Positions 1-6,413 of a stretch of DNA of 7,146 bases are shown piece after piece. This DNA comes from an uncultured bacterium. GTDB taxonomy: Bacteria; Bacillota; Clostridia; Oscillospirales; Ruminococcaceae. The notes beneath the pieces were generated by a model. The model did no database searches, was not told where the DNA came from, and worked only from the letters and a program-made list of their open reading frames with translations. Position 1 is the stretch's first letter. Every line of letters starts with the position of its first letter. A program made the position numbers and the translations under genes. The stretch covers positions 1-7,146 of the forward strand of contig CAJMQZ010000102.1 in the NCBI GenBank assembly GCA_905215595.1, in the 5' to 3' direction.

Positions 1-13
1 CGCTCTGTTCCAT
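1..13 (-). CDS. Possible 5' start of a downstream gene (4 codons visible)
   Basis: An ATG at 13-11 opens a frame (M-E-Q-S) that runs off the window edge. It is preceded on the minus strand by AAAGGA with a spacing of about 9 bases, a plausible Shine-Dalgarno sequence. It lies about 150 bp downstream of the histidine kinase stop on the same strand, behind a candidate promoter and a dyad. A response regulator or an output gene for the kinase would make sense here, but four codons say nothing about function. The start is supported only by the RBS and the context. Confidence 0.35.
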
Positions 14-92
14 TGTAGTACATCCTTTCCGTCCGCGGCTGGTTTGCCGTGTCGTATCGTGTTGTGTGCCGACGGCTTTCCCACCGCCGGGC

Positions 93-115
93 GTGCTTGT
101 GGCTTGCGCAAGCAC
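93..115 (-). other. Stem-loop between the kinase gene and the possible next gene
   Basis: GTGCTTG (93-99) pairs with CAAGCAC (109-115). Overlapping it is a perfect 12-bp palindrome, GCTTGCGCAAGC, at 102-113, so two alternative folds exist. No T-tract follows on the minus strand, so it is not a convincing intrinsic terminator. It would sit in the 5' leader of the next gene if the candidate promoter at 125-153 is real. Confidence 0.4.
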
Positions 116-129
116 AGTATATTTACTGT
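114..129. promoter_or_regulatory. Perfect dyad, candidate operator
   Basis: ACAGTA (114-119), TATT, TACTGT (124-129) form a perfect 6-bp inverted repeat with a 4-bp spacer. The dyad has the size and symmetry of a binding site for a dimeric helix-turn-helix repressor and overlaps the -10 element of a candidate minus-strand promoter. The geometry of the site is seen directly. The regulator is unknown and binding is inference. Confidence 0.35.
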
Positions 130-153
130 ACCATGTTTTGCCCCGCTTGTAAA
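125..153 (-). promoter_or_regulatory. Candidate sigma-A promoter upstream of the next gene
   Basis: On the minus strand TTTACA (153-148; 5 of 6 to TTGACA) is separated by 17 bp from TACAGT (130-125; 4 of 6 to TATAAT). Transcription would begin near 118 and run toward the possible start codon at 13, leaving a leader of about 100 nt with the stem-loop at 93-115. The spacing is ideal, but the -10 element is mediocre. Confidence 0.3.
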
Positions 154-167
154 GCCCGGCAAACGGT

Positions 168-2372
168 TCAGCTGCGCTCTGTCAGGTATTTTACCAGCAG
201 GCGGTACAGGGCATCCGGGTCGATGGGCTTGGGCAGGTGTTCATTCATGCCGGATTCCAGCGCTTTACGGTGGTCCTCTGTAAAGGCGTTTGCCGTCATG
301 GCAAAAATGGGGATGGTCTTTGCGTCCGGGCGGTCCATGGCGCGGATGGCGCGGGTAGCCTCGTGGCCGTCCCGCACCGGCATCATCACGTCCATCAGAA
401 TGGCGTCAAAGCCGCCCACCGGCGAAGCTGCAAAGGCTTCCACCGCCTGCTGTCCGTCGGCGGCTTTGGTCACCTTTATGCCCACATCGTTCAGCAAAAA
501 TTCCATGATTTCCATGTTCAGGGCGTTGTCCTCGGCCAGCAGCAGCAGCCGCCCACGCAGCACGGTAAGATCTGTCTGCTGCCGCTCCGGCTCTTCGGTT
601 GCAGTATTGTCGATGGCAAAAGGCAGGGTGATGGTGTAGGTGGTGCCCACGCCCTGCTTGCTTTCCACCCCGATGGTACCGCCCATCTTATCCACAAGAC
701 TTTTGGTAATGGACATGCCAAGGCCGGTGCCGCCGTATACCGAGCGTACCCCGGCATTCTCCTGTGCAAAGGGTTCGAACATCCGCTTCTGGAACTCCTC
801 GCTCATGCCGATGCCAGTGTCCGCGCAGACAAAGCAGATCTGCGCCTTGTCCCCGTTGCTGCTCAATTCAAAGCAGTCCAGCATCACCCGGCCCTTTTCC
901 CGGTTATACTTGATGGCATTGCTGAGCACATTCATCAGCAGCCGCTTGACGTGCAGCGGGCTGCCCACCAGCCGTGGATGCGGCAGCCTGCCGTATTCCC
1001 GGTGCAGAACGATCCCGCGTTCTGCCGCCTGTTTTTCCAGCACATCCGTGATCTCATGTATCAGCTCGGGCAGATCAAAAGGCACATTTTCCAGCACCAC
1101 CTCGCCGGATTCCAGCTTGCCCATGTCCAGCACCTCGTTCACCAGCTCCAGCAGCAGGGTGGAAGCCTCCCAGATCTTTTTGCGGCAGTCGGCCTGCCGT
1201 GCCATATCCTCCGGGCAGCGGTCGCCGATCTCCACCATGCCCCGGATGCCGTTGATGGGGGTGCGGATATCGTGGCTCATGCGCTGCAAAAACTCGGTCT
1301 TGGCAAGGTTTGCGCCCTCCGCCTTCAGCGCAGCCGCCTTGAGGGTCTCCTGGTACTCCTGCTCCCGGCGCAGCTGCTGCTCGCGGTAGCGCTGGTCGGT
1401 CTTGCCGCGCAGCAATTGCAGCAGGAACAGAACGACCATGTAAGCAAAGGCAGCCATGCTCACATTGCGCATGGTAGAGACATATACCTCCTGCTCCGGG
1501 CGGTAAACATAGATATAAAAACTGCGTCCCTGCCCTACGATGCCGTAGGCGTACTGCTGCCCGGTGGTGCTGTGCACATGGATCATACCGCCATCGGTGC
1601 TGCGCGCCTTTAGGGCAGAAAGGGTGGGGTTTTCGTCCACAGTGATATCCAGCAGAGAAGTGTCATTGCTGGCCACGATGCGGTCACCACGGGTCACCAC
1701 GATGGTGCCGTCCACGGCGGGGTTATAGCCCTGCACGCAGTTCTGGTAGGAAAGGCTGTAATTGTGCACATATTCCACTGTGGTGCGGTAGTACACCACG
1801 AGCACCCCGTACTCGCCTTTTCGGGCACAGGCTGCGGTGTCCACATAGGAGCCGTCCTCCTTTTCCGTCCGCCCGGCGTAGACCTGCTGGGGGTGGTCGG
1901 CCACCTTCAGCACGATAGAACCGGCCAGCTCCTTTTCCATCTGTGCCCGGATCTGCGGGTCAGCCGTCCGGCCATCCTGTGAGGCACCGCACAAAATTTT
2001 GCCCTCTGGTGAAAGCACAAGAATGCCGCTGAGGGTATAGTCCTGCAAATATTCTTCCATGGCGGCATCGTCCAGCACCCGCCCGGGGTTCTCCTGCTGG
2101 TCCCGGGCGATCTCACTGCGCAGGTGCTGGGCGTTTTCCATCATCCGCATCAGGCTTTTGGTCTCGGAGGCAAGGTTCAGGTTGTCGTAGCCAGTGCACT
2201 GCTCCTTAACATAGCTGATGGTATCCTCAAACTGCTTTTCTGCATTTTGCAGATCACTGTACGTCGAAAAGATCAGCACGCCGCTCAGTATCAGCAGCCC
2301 CGCAAGTGCACAGATCAGCATGTACTGCTTCCGGTTGATGACCGGTGCTCCTTTTTCCATTCCGTCACGCAT
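168..2372 (-). CDS. Membrane-bound hybrid sensor histidine kinase with C-terminal receiver
   Basis: A 734-residue sensor that should autophosphorylate on His and pass the phosphate to its own receiver domain. Seen in order: a cytoplasmic N-terminus; TM1 at about 18-37; an extracytoplasmic region at about 38-302 that reads like a Cache-type sensor and holds four Cys (59, 128, 182, 212); TM2 at about 304-321; a short coiled coil at 325-358; HisKA with H367 in SHDIRTP; HATPase_c with an N-box (N485), G1 DTGIGM (518-523), FEPFAQ (532-537) and G2 GGTGLGM (547-553); and a receiver with E614/D615, phosphoacceptor D661, T693 and K715. There is no HAMP, Hpt or DNA-binding domain. A longer start at 2393 (741 aa) lacks an RBS. 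ATG 2372 has GGAGG 9 bases upstream and overlaps the stop of the preceding lipoprotein gene, which suggests translational coupling and a shared signal. The class is certain; the stimulus and target are unknown. Confidence 0.93.
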   Translation of the reverse strand: MRDGMEKGAPVINRKQYMLICALAGLLILSGVLIFSTYSDLQNAEKQFEDTISYVKEQCTGYDNLNLASETKSLMRMMENAQHLRSEIARDQQENPGRVLDDAAMEEYLQDYTLSGILVLSPEGKILCGASQDGRTADPQIRAQMEKELAGSIVLKVADHPQQVYAGRTEKEDGSYVDTAACARKGEYGVLVVYYRTTVEYVHNYSLSYQNCVQGYNPAVDGTIVVTRGDRIVASNDTSLLDITVDENPTLSALKARSTDGGMIHVHSTTGQQYAYGIVGQGRSFYIYVYRPEQEVYVSTMRNVSMAAFAYMVVLFLLQLLRGKTDQRYREQQLRREQEYQETLKAAALKAEGANLAKTEFLQRMSHDIRTPINGIRGMVEIGDRCPEDMARQADCRKKIWEASTLLLELVNEVLDMGKLESGEVVLENVPFDLPELIHEITDVLEKQAAERGIVLHREYGRLPHPRLVGSPLHVKRLLMNVLSNAIKYNREKGRVMLDCFELSSNGDKAQICFVCADTGIGMSEEFQKRMFEPFAQENAGVRSVYGGTGLGMSITKSLVDKMGGTIGVESKQGVGTTYTITLPFAIDNTATEEPERQQTDLTVLRGRLLLLAEDNALNMEIMEFLLNDVGIKVTKAADGQQAVEAFAASPVGGFDAILMDVMMPVRDGHEATRAIRAMDRPDAKTIPIFAMTANAFTEDHRKALESGMNEHLPKPIDPDALYRLLVKYLTERS

Positions 2373-3201
2373 GGGTGCGATCCTCCAGTCCATCCAGATA
2401 GTGTTCAGGGTCGTCCAGATAGCGGCTCACGACCTGCCGGACGGTGCCGTCCGCCAGCATCTCCTGAAACACCTCCGTCAGCTGCTGCGGCAGGTCATCA
2501 CTGCGGTCTTTGGCAAAGGCAACGCCCAGCCGCGCCGTCATCAGCGGCTCGTCCAGAATGCGATATTCTACGCTGTAATCTTTCATGAACTGCCGGATGG
2601 CGCTTTCGTGGGCGGCCAAGGCATCCGCATAGCCCTTGATCAGGGTGGTGTAGATCAGATCCCGGTTCTGCAGGGAATACAGCCTGCGCAGCCGGGGCAG
2701 ACCGTTCTGCTCTGCGTTCAAAAACAGCTCCTCCGGCTTTGTGGTGGACTGCACCGCCACCACCTTGTCGGTCAGATCCTGCAGGGTATAGATGTCGCTG
2801 TCGGAGCGCACCGCCACCACCTGACGGCTGTACAGATAAGGCCCTGCCCAGTGGTATTCTTCCTCGCGGCCATCCATGGAAAAGCTGCCCCAGATGCAAT
2901 CGATGGTGTCGTTTTCCACCAGTTCCTTCTTCTTTTCCCAGTCGATGGTCACAAATTTTGCCCGGTAGCCCAGCCGCCTGAACGCTTCTGTTGCCAGTTC
3001 CACGTCAACGCCGGTGGGTGCGCCGTCCGTGCCCACATAGTTGAAGGGCGGGTAGTTATCGCTGCCCACCACGATGACCGGCATTGCAGCCGTATAGCTG
3101 TCGGCTTTTCCGGTATGCAGGCAGCTGCAAAGCAGCGCCGCACACATTGCCAGCGCCAGCAGACAGGCCGCCAGCCGCAGTTCTCTTTTGTGTTTTTTCA
3201 T
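2365..3201 (-). CDS. Extracellular solute-binding lipoprotein (SBP family 3), partner of the hybrid kinase
   Basis: A 278-residue Venus-flytrap protein of the amino-acid ABC-transporter binding family. The N-terminus is a lipoprotein signal peptide: K/R-rich residues 2-9, a hydrophobic stretch at 10-26, and lipobox LCSC with C27 as the likely lipidated Cys. The binding fold begins at 42 (VIVVGSDNYPPFNY) and ends near 263. By eye against GlnH, R112 in the SMDGR segment matches the Arg that grips the ligand carboxylate. The Asp that normally binds the alpha-amino group falls on H198 (YADALAAH), so the ligand may not be a standard amino acid. No permease or ATPase gene is nearby. Instead the gene overlaps the hybrid kinase by 8 nt, which points to sensing rather than transport. 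ATG 3201 has AGGGAAG just upstream (3212-3206). The fold is certain; the ligand and the sensory role are inference. Confidence 0.9.
   Translation of the reverse strand: MKKHKRELRLAACLLALAMCAALLCSCLHTGKADSYTAAMPVIVVGSDNYPPFNYVGTDGAPTGVDVELATEAFRRLGYRAKFVTIDWEKKKELVENDTIDCIWGSFSMDGREEEYHWAGPYLYSRQVVAVRSDSDIYTLQDLTDKVVAVQSTTKPEELFLNAEQNGLPRLRRLYSLQNRDLIYTTLIKGYADALAAHESAIRQFMKDYSVEYRILDEPLMTARLGVAFAKDRSDDLPQQLTEVFQEMLADGTVRQVVSRYLDDPEHYLDGLEDRTHA
2382..2386 (-). promoter_or_regulatory. Ribosome binding site that sets the kinase start
   Basis: GGAGG on the minus strand lies 9 bases before ATG 2372, inside the end of the lipoprotein coding sequence. The in-frame ATG at 2393 lies upstream of this site and has no purine-rich sequence of its own. 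This favours the 734-residue form and coupling of the two genes. Confidence 0.7.
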
Positions 3202-3254
3202 GGTTCTTCCCTACCATTTTTGTTTCATTTTGTAACAGAATGATCCATGCTATC

Positions 3255-3283
3255 AGTATAATAAAAACTGCTCCAAAAGAAAA
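3255..3283 (-). promoter_or_regulatory. Candidate promoter of the lipoprotein-kinase operon
   Basis: The stretch 3202-3329 is much richer in A/T than its surroundings. TATACT (3260-3255; 5 of 6 to TATAAT) is a good -10 element on the minus strand. The -35 at a 17-bp spacing is TTTTCT (3283-3278), only 3 of 6. The start of transcription would lie near 3248, about 47 bp before ATG 3201. It lies directly after the rlmH terminator, as expected for the promoter of a new transcription unit. Confidence 0.45.
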
Positions 3284-3324
3284 GCCAAAAATTGTTTTTT
3301 CGGCAGATTTTCCATGTTTCTGTA

Positions 3325-3363
3325 AAAATGGCTCCCGGAGCGCCTGCGAACGCTCCGGGAGCC
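3325..3363 (-). terminator. Intrinsic terminator of rlmH
   Basis: A perfect 13-bp stem, GGCTCCCGGAGCG (3330-3342) with CGCTCCGGGAGCC (3351-3363), has an 8-nt loop. On the minus strand it is followed by ATTTTTAC, and it begins 14 bp after the rlmH stop codon. It separates the rlmH transcript from the lipoprotein-kinase operon. The other flank carries six A's before the stem on the minus-strand template side, giving no run of T's for plus-strand transcription. Confidence 0.85.
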
Positions 3364-3376
3364 AAAAAATGGTACT

Positions 3377-3862
3377 TTACTTATGGTACTTCATGCCCGC
3401 ATTGATGGTGCAGGAGCGGTAGATCTGCTCGGTGAGCACCAGCCGCGCCAGCTGATGGGGCATGGTGATGCGTCCCATGCTGAACTTGAGGGCAGCGGCC
3501 TTTTTTACCTCATCGGACAGGCCGTGGGACGAGCCAATGACAAAGGCCACATCCCCTGCCCCGCTGCCGGCGCGCTGCGCCAGAAACTGCGCCAGTTCAT
3601 CGGAGGAGATCTGCTTGCCCTCGATGCACATAGCCACGATAGCAGCCCCCTTGCGCACACTGGAAAGGATGGCCTTACCCTCCTTGTCCAGTGCCTTTTT
3701 CACCACGGCGTCCGAGGCGTTTTTCTCCTCGATCTTTTCCTCCGGCAGCTCAAGGATGCGGAAGGCGGCAAAGGCCGCCAGACGCTTCTGGTACTCTGCC
3801 ACGCCCTCGGCAAAATATTTGGCGTTCAGCTTGCCCACACAGATCAGGTCGATATTTTGCAT
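3377..3862 (-). CDS. rlmH: 23S rRNA (pseudouridine-1915-N3)-methyltransferase RlmH
   Basis: A 161-residue SPOUT-class enzyme, the usual family length. RlmH uses S-adenosylmethionine to methylate pseudouridine 1915 in helix 69 of 23S rRNA, acting on the assembled 70S ribosome as a homodimer. Seen: the N-terminal Rossmann-like start (IDLICVGKLNAKYF), the SAM-binding knot segment FVIGSSHGLSDEV (107-119), the RITMPHQLARLVLTEQIYR block (131-149), and the diagnostic C-terminal YHK. The knot usually reads IGG; here it is IGS (G110-S111), a mild difference. ATG 3862 is preceded by AAGAGG (3876-3871) at good spacing. The gene follows parC by 268 bp on the same strand, with hairpins between them, and has its own strong terminator downstream, so it may be transcribed alone. 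Confidence 0.95.
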   Translation of the reverse strand: MQNIDLICVGKLNAKYFAEGVAEYQKRLAAFAAFRILELPEEKIEEKNASDAVVKKALDKEGKAILSSVRKGAAIVAMCIEGKQISSDELAQFLAQRAGSGAGDVAFVIGSSHGLSDEVKKAAALKFSMGRITMPHQLARLVLTEQIYRSCTINAGMKYHK

Positions 3863-3947
3863 AACTGCTTCCTCTTTTCAGGATAAACGATTTAGAATTG
3901 TCTCCGCTTCGCTCTGACAATAACAGCAGAAAGAATATTATTGTTTT

Positions 3948-3985
3948 CGGGGAAACGGTGCGCCTGCGGGCGTTCCGTTTCCCCG
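3948..3985. repeat. Strong hairpin upstream of rlmH
   Basis: CGGGGAAACGG (3948-3958) pairs perfectly with CCGTTTCCCCG (3975-3985). The stem continues through a G-T pair to CGCC (3961-3964) with GGCG (3969-3972) around a TGCG loop. Neither side has a proper run of T's in the downstream direction: the minus strand continues AAAACAATAATATT. It is therefore a weak candidate terminator for parC and may be a structural element or a repeat. Its inner segment GCGCCTGCG recurs in the rlmH terminator. Confidence 0.6.
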
Positions 3986-4011
3986 ATCTTCACAAGAGGG
4001 GACTTTTCGGA

Positions 4012-4126
4012 AAGGCGGCGGGGAGTTTCCTGAGCAAATTCCGGCGAAGTGGGGCTCCGGTGCGCAGCACTGGGGCGGAACAGGGGGTTCCGGACTCATT
4101 TGCGAAGGAAAGCTCTCCGCCGCCTG
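4012..4126. repeat. Imperfect inverted repeat just after the parC stop
   Basis: The two halves are complementary in a series of blocks: 4014-4025 with 4113-4124 (11 of 12), 4026-4030 with 4107-4111 (TTTCC/GGAAA), 4034-4039 with 4098-4103 (GCAAAT/ATTTGC), and 4041-4044 with 4090-4093 (CCGG). The centre is near GTGC-GCA-GCAC (4060-4070). The transcript would fold into a long interrupted hairpin starting about 5 bases after the parC stop. It may be a palindromic repeat unit, a 3'-end stabiliser or a decayed terminator. Only the symmetry is seen; the function is unknown. Confidence 0.55.
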
Positions 4127-4130
4127 CCAA

Positions 4131-6380
4131 TCAAAGCAGGCTCATCTGCTCGCCCTCGTCCTCGGCGCGGATCAGCGCACCGGTGGCGGGCAGGCTGCGC
4201 ACACGGTAGCGGTGGGGGTTCGCCAGCTCCAGCGTGTCCGCCGGCACCACCGAAGCGATGGTCTGGTTCTTTTTCAAAGTAACCACTGCCACGCCCTGAC
4301 TGTCGCGGGTGGCCTTGGCCGCGATCTGCGCCGTGCCAACCAGCAGCATCCGGCTGGCGCTGGTGCGGATGGCAAGCTCCGTTTCCTCCGGCAGGAAGAA
4401 GAGCTTTGCCAGCGGTTCCTTGTCGCAGTAGGCCTTGAGCAGCTTGCGGCGGTTCTGCTTGGTGGCATAGGAGCTGAGCGGAATTTTAGCGCACTTGCCG
4501 CTGGCAAAGAAGAACAGCATATAGCCGCTGTAGTCGCTGGTGATCACCATGGAGAGCACGTTCTCGCCCTCGTCCATGCCCAGACGGCCCGGGATGAAAA
4601 TGCCCATCTGGGCCACCTTGCCGTCCTCCAGCTCTGCCAGACGCACCTTGTACACCTGCTGCTTGTCGGTAAAGAACAGCGCTTCCACGTTGTTGCGGGT
4701 CTCCAGCTGCTGGATGATCTCGTCCCCCTCCTTCAGCTTGTGGGCACCGGCGGTGCGCAGACTCTGGGGCGGGATCTTTTTAAAGTAGCCCTCCCGGGTA
4801 AAGAACACGGTCACCGGGTAGTCCGGCACAGCTTCTTCCTCGGCGGCGGCATCCTCCTCGGGCAGGTCGTACAAAATCTCACTGCAACGGGGCTTGCCAT
4901 ATTTTTTCGATACATCGTTTAGTTCATTGATGATGATGCGGCGGATGCGGGCAGGCTTTGCCAGCACATCGTTCAGGTCGGCAATGTCCTTTTCCAGCTG
5001 CTCGATCTCGCCGGTGCGCTTGAGGATGTATTCCCGGTTCAGGTGGCGCAGCTTGATCTCTGCCACATAGTCGGCCTGCACCTCGTCAATGCCAAAGCCG
5101 ATCATCAGGTTGGGCACCACCTCGGTCTCCTCCTCAGTGGTGCGGATGATGCGGATGGCCTTGTCGATATCCAGCAGGATGGCGGCAAGGCCCTGCAACA
5201 GGTGCAGGCGCTTTTCCTTGCCGTGCAGGTCGTAGTAGGTGCGGCGGCGCACGCACTCGACGCGGAAGGCCGTCCACTCCTTCAAAATCTCCCGCACGCC
5301 CATGACCCGGGGCTGGCCGGACACCAGAATGTTGAAGTTGCAGCTGAAGCTGTCCTCCAGCGGGGTGGCCTTGAACAGTTTTGCCATCAGCTTGTCGGCA
5401 TCCACACCGCGCTTGAGGTCCAGCGTCAGCTTCAGACCGTTCAGGTCGGTCTCGTCGCGCATATCGCTGATCTCCTTGACCTTGCCGGTCTTGACCAGCT
5501 CTGCGATCTTATCCATGATGGCCTCCACCGTGGTGGTGGGCGGGATCTGGGTGACCTCGATCATATTTTCGCCGGGCACTGCATTGTATCGGGCGCGCAC
5601 CTTTACGCTGCCGCGGCCATTCTCGTAAATTTCACGCATCTGCGCTTCATCATACAAGATCTGGCCGCCGCCCACAAAGTCTGGGGCGGGCATGGTGGTG
5701 CCGATATCGTGGTGCTCGTCCTTCATCAGCGCCACGGTGGTGGCGCACAGCTCTGCCAGATTGAAGGAGCAGATGTTGCAGGCCATGCCCACCGCGATGC
5801 CCAGCGTATTGTTGGCCAGAATGGTGGGGAAAGTGACCGGCAGCAGGGTAGGCTCGGTGGTGGTGCTGTCGTAGTTAGGCACAAAGTCCACGGTCTCCTT
5901 GTCGATATCCCGGAACAGTTCCTCGCACACGCTTTCCAGCTTTGCCTCGGTGTATCGGGCGGCAGCGCAGGACATATCGCGGCTGTACGCCTTGCCAAAG
6001 TTACCCTTGCTGTCCACAAAAGGCACCAGCAGGCTCTCGTTGCCGCGGCCCATGCGCACCATGGTGTCGTAGATGGCGGCATCGCCGTGGGGGTTCAGGT
6101 GCATGGTGCTGCCCACAATGTTGGCAGACTTGGTGCGTGCGCCCTTGAGCAGGCCCATCTCGTACATGGTGTACAGCAGCTTGCGGTGCGCCGGCTTGAA
6201 GCCGTCGATCTCTGGCAGCGCGCGGCTGACGATGACGCTCATGGCGTAGGGCATATAGTTGGTTTCCAGCGTGCGGGTAATGGGATCTTCCAGCACGCTG
6301 CCTGCGTTTAAAATTTCAACGCCGTCACCCAGCTGCGGGCGCACCGGCTTTAAGGTTTTCTTGGTTGATTTTTTTGCCAT
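4131..6380 (-). CDS. parC: DNA topoisomerase IV subunit A (ParC-like; clostridial GyrA/ParC family)
   Basis: A 749-residue A subunit that cuts and rejoins DNA through a tyrosyl-phosphate bond and, with the B subunit, decatenates or relaxes chromosomes. Seen: the winged-helix region with LNPHGDAAIYD (95-105), catalytic Y143 in AAARYTEAKLE, the intercalating Ile at 195 in GIAVGMACNI, a coiled-coil region around 435-500, an acidic linker (507-519), and a beta-propeller-like C-terminal domain at about 521-735. At the quinolone-determining positions Ala101 replaces the usual Ser (GyrA Ser83), while Asp105 (GyrA Asp87) is kept. I find no GyrA box (QRRGGKG); QNRRKLL (642-648) occupies a similar place, which favours a topoisomerase IV role. 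The protein ends in EQMSLL. ATG 6380 has GGAGAGG about 6 bases upstream. The gene follows the B-subunit gene after a repeat-filled gap. The family is certain; the choice between parC and a second gyrA is inferred from the partner, the length and the missing box. Confidence 0.93.
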   Translation of the reverse strand: MAKKSTKKTLKPVRPQLGDGVEILNAGSVLEDPITRTLETNYMPYAMSVIVSRALPEIDGFKPAHRKLLYTMYEMGLLKGARTKSANIVGSTMHLNPHGDAAIYDTMVRMGRGNESLLVPFVDSKGNFGKAYSRDMSCAAARYTEAKLESVCEELFRDIDKETVDFVPNYDSTTTEPTLLPVTFPTILANNTLGIAVGMACNICSFNLAELCATTVALMKDEHHDIGTTMPAPDFVGGGQILYDEAQMREIYENGRGSVKVRARYNAVPGENMIEVTQIPPTTTVEAIMDKIAELVKTGKVKEISDMRDETDLNGLKLTLDLKRGVDADKLMAKLFKATPLEDSFSCNFNILVSGQPRVMGVREILKEWTAFRVECVRRRTYYDLHGKEKRLHLLQGLAAILLDIDKAIRIIRTTEEETEVVPNLMIGFGIDEVQADYVAEIKLRHLNREYILKRTGEIEQLEKDIADLNDVLAKPARIRRIIINELNDVSKKYGKPRCSEILYDLPEEDAAAEEEAVPDYPVTVFFTREGYFKKIPPQSLRTAGAHKLKEGDEIIQQLETRNNVEALFFTDKQQVYKVRLAELEDGKVAQMGIFIPGRLGMDEGENVLSMVITSDYSGYMLFFFASGKCAKIPLSSYATKQNRRKLLKAYCDKEPLAKLFFLPEETELAIRTSASRMLLVGTAQIAAKATRDSQGVAVVTLKKNQTIASVVPADTLELANPHRYRVRSLPATGALIRAEDEGEQMSLL

Positions 6381-6413
6381 TACAGTTCCTCTCCATAGGG
6401 AAAAACCCTCTCA

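Noticed and set aside
114..129. LexA/SOS box at the dyad
   Set aside because: The half-sites are in the opposite order to the E. coli SOS box (CTGT...ACAG), and Firmicute LexA sites read CGAAC-N4-GTTCG, so the resemblance is superficial.
237..1613. Long plus-strand open frame of 458 codons opposite the histidine kinase
   Set aside because: It is an antisense shadow of a GC-rich coding gene, rich in His, Gln, Ala and Leu without any recognisable domain, and the minus-strand frame has all kinase motifs.
3898..4209. Plus-strand open frame of 103 codons across the parC-rlmH gap
   Set aside because: It runs through hairpins and into the 3' end of parC antisense, with no recognisable protein features.
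5043..6311. Plus-strand open frame of 422 codons opposite parC
   Set aside because: Antisense shadow of the conserved topoisomerase. Its low-complexity His/Gly/Ala/Val composition matches reversed coding sequence, and there is no domain or RBS evidence.
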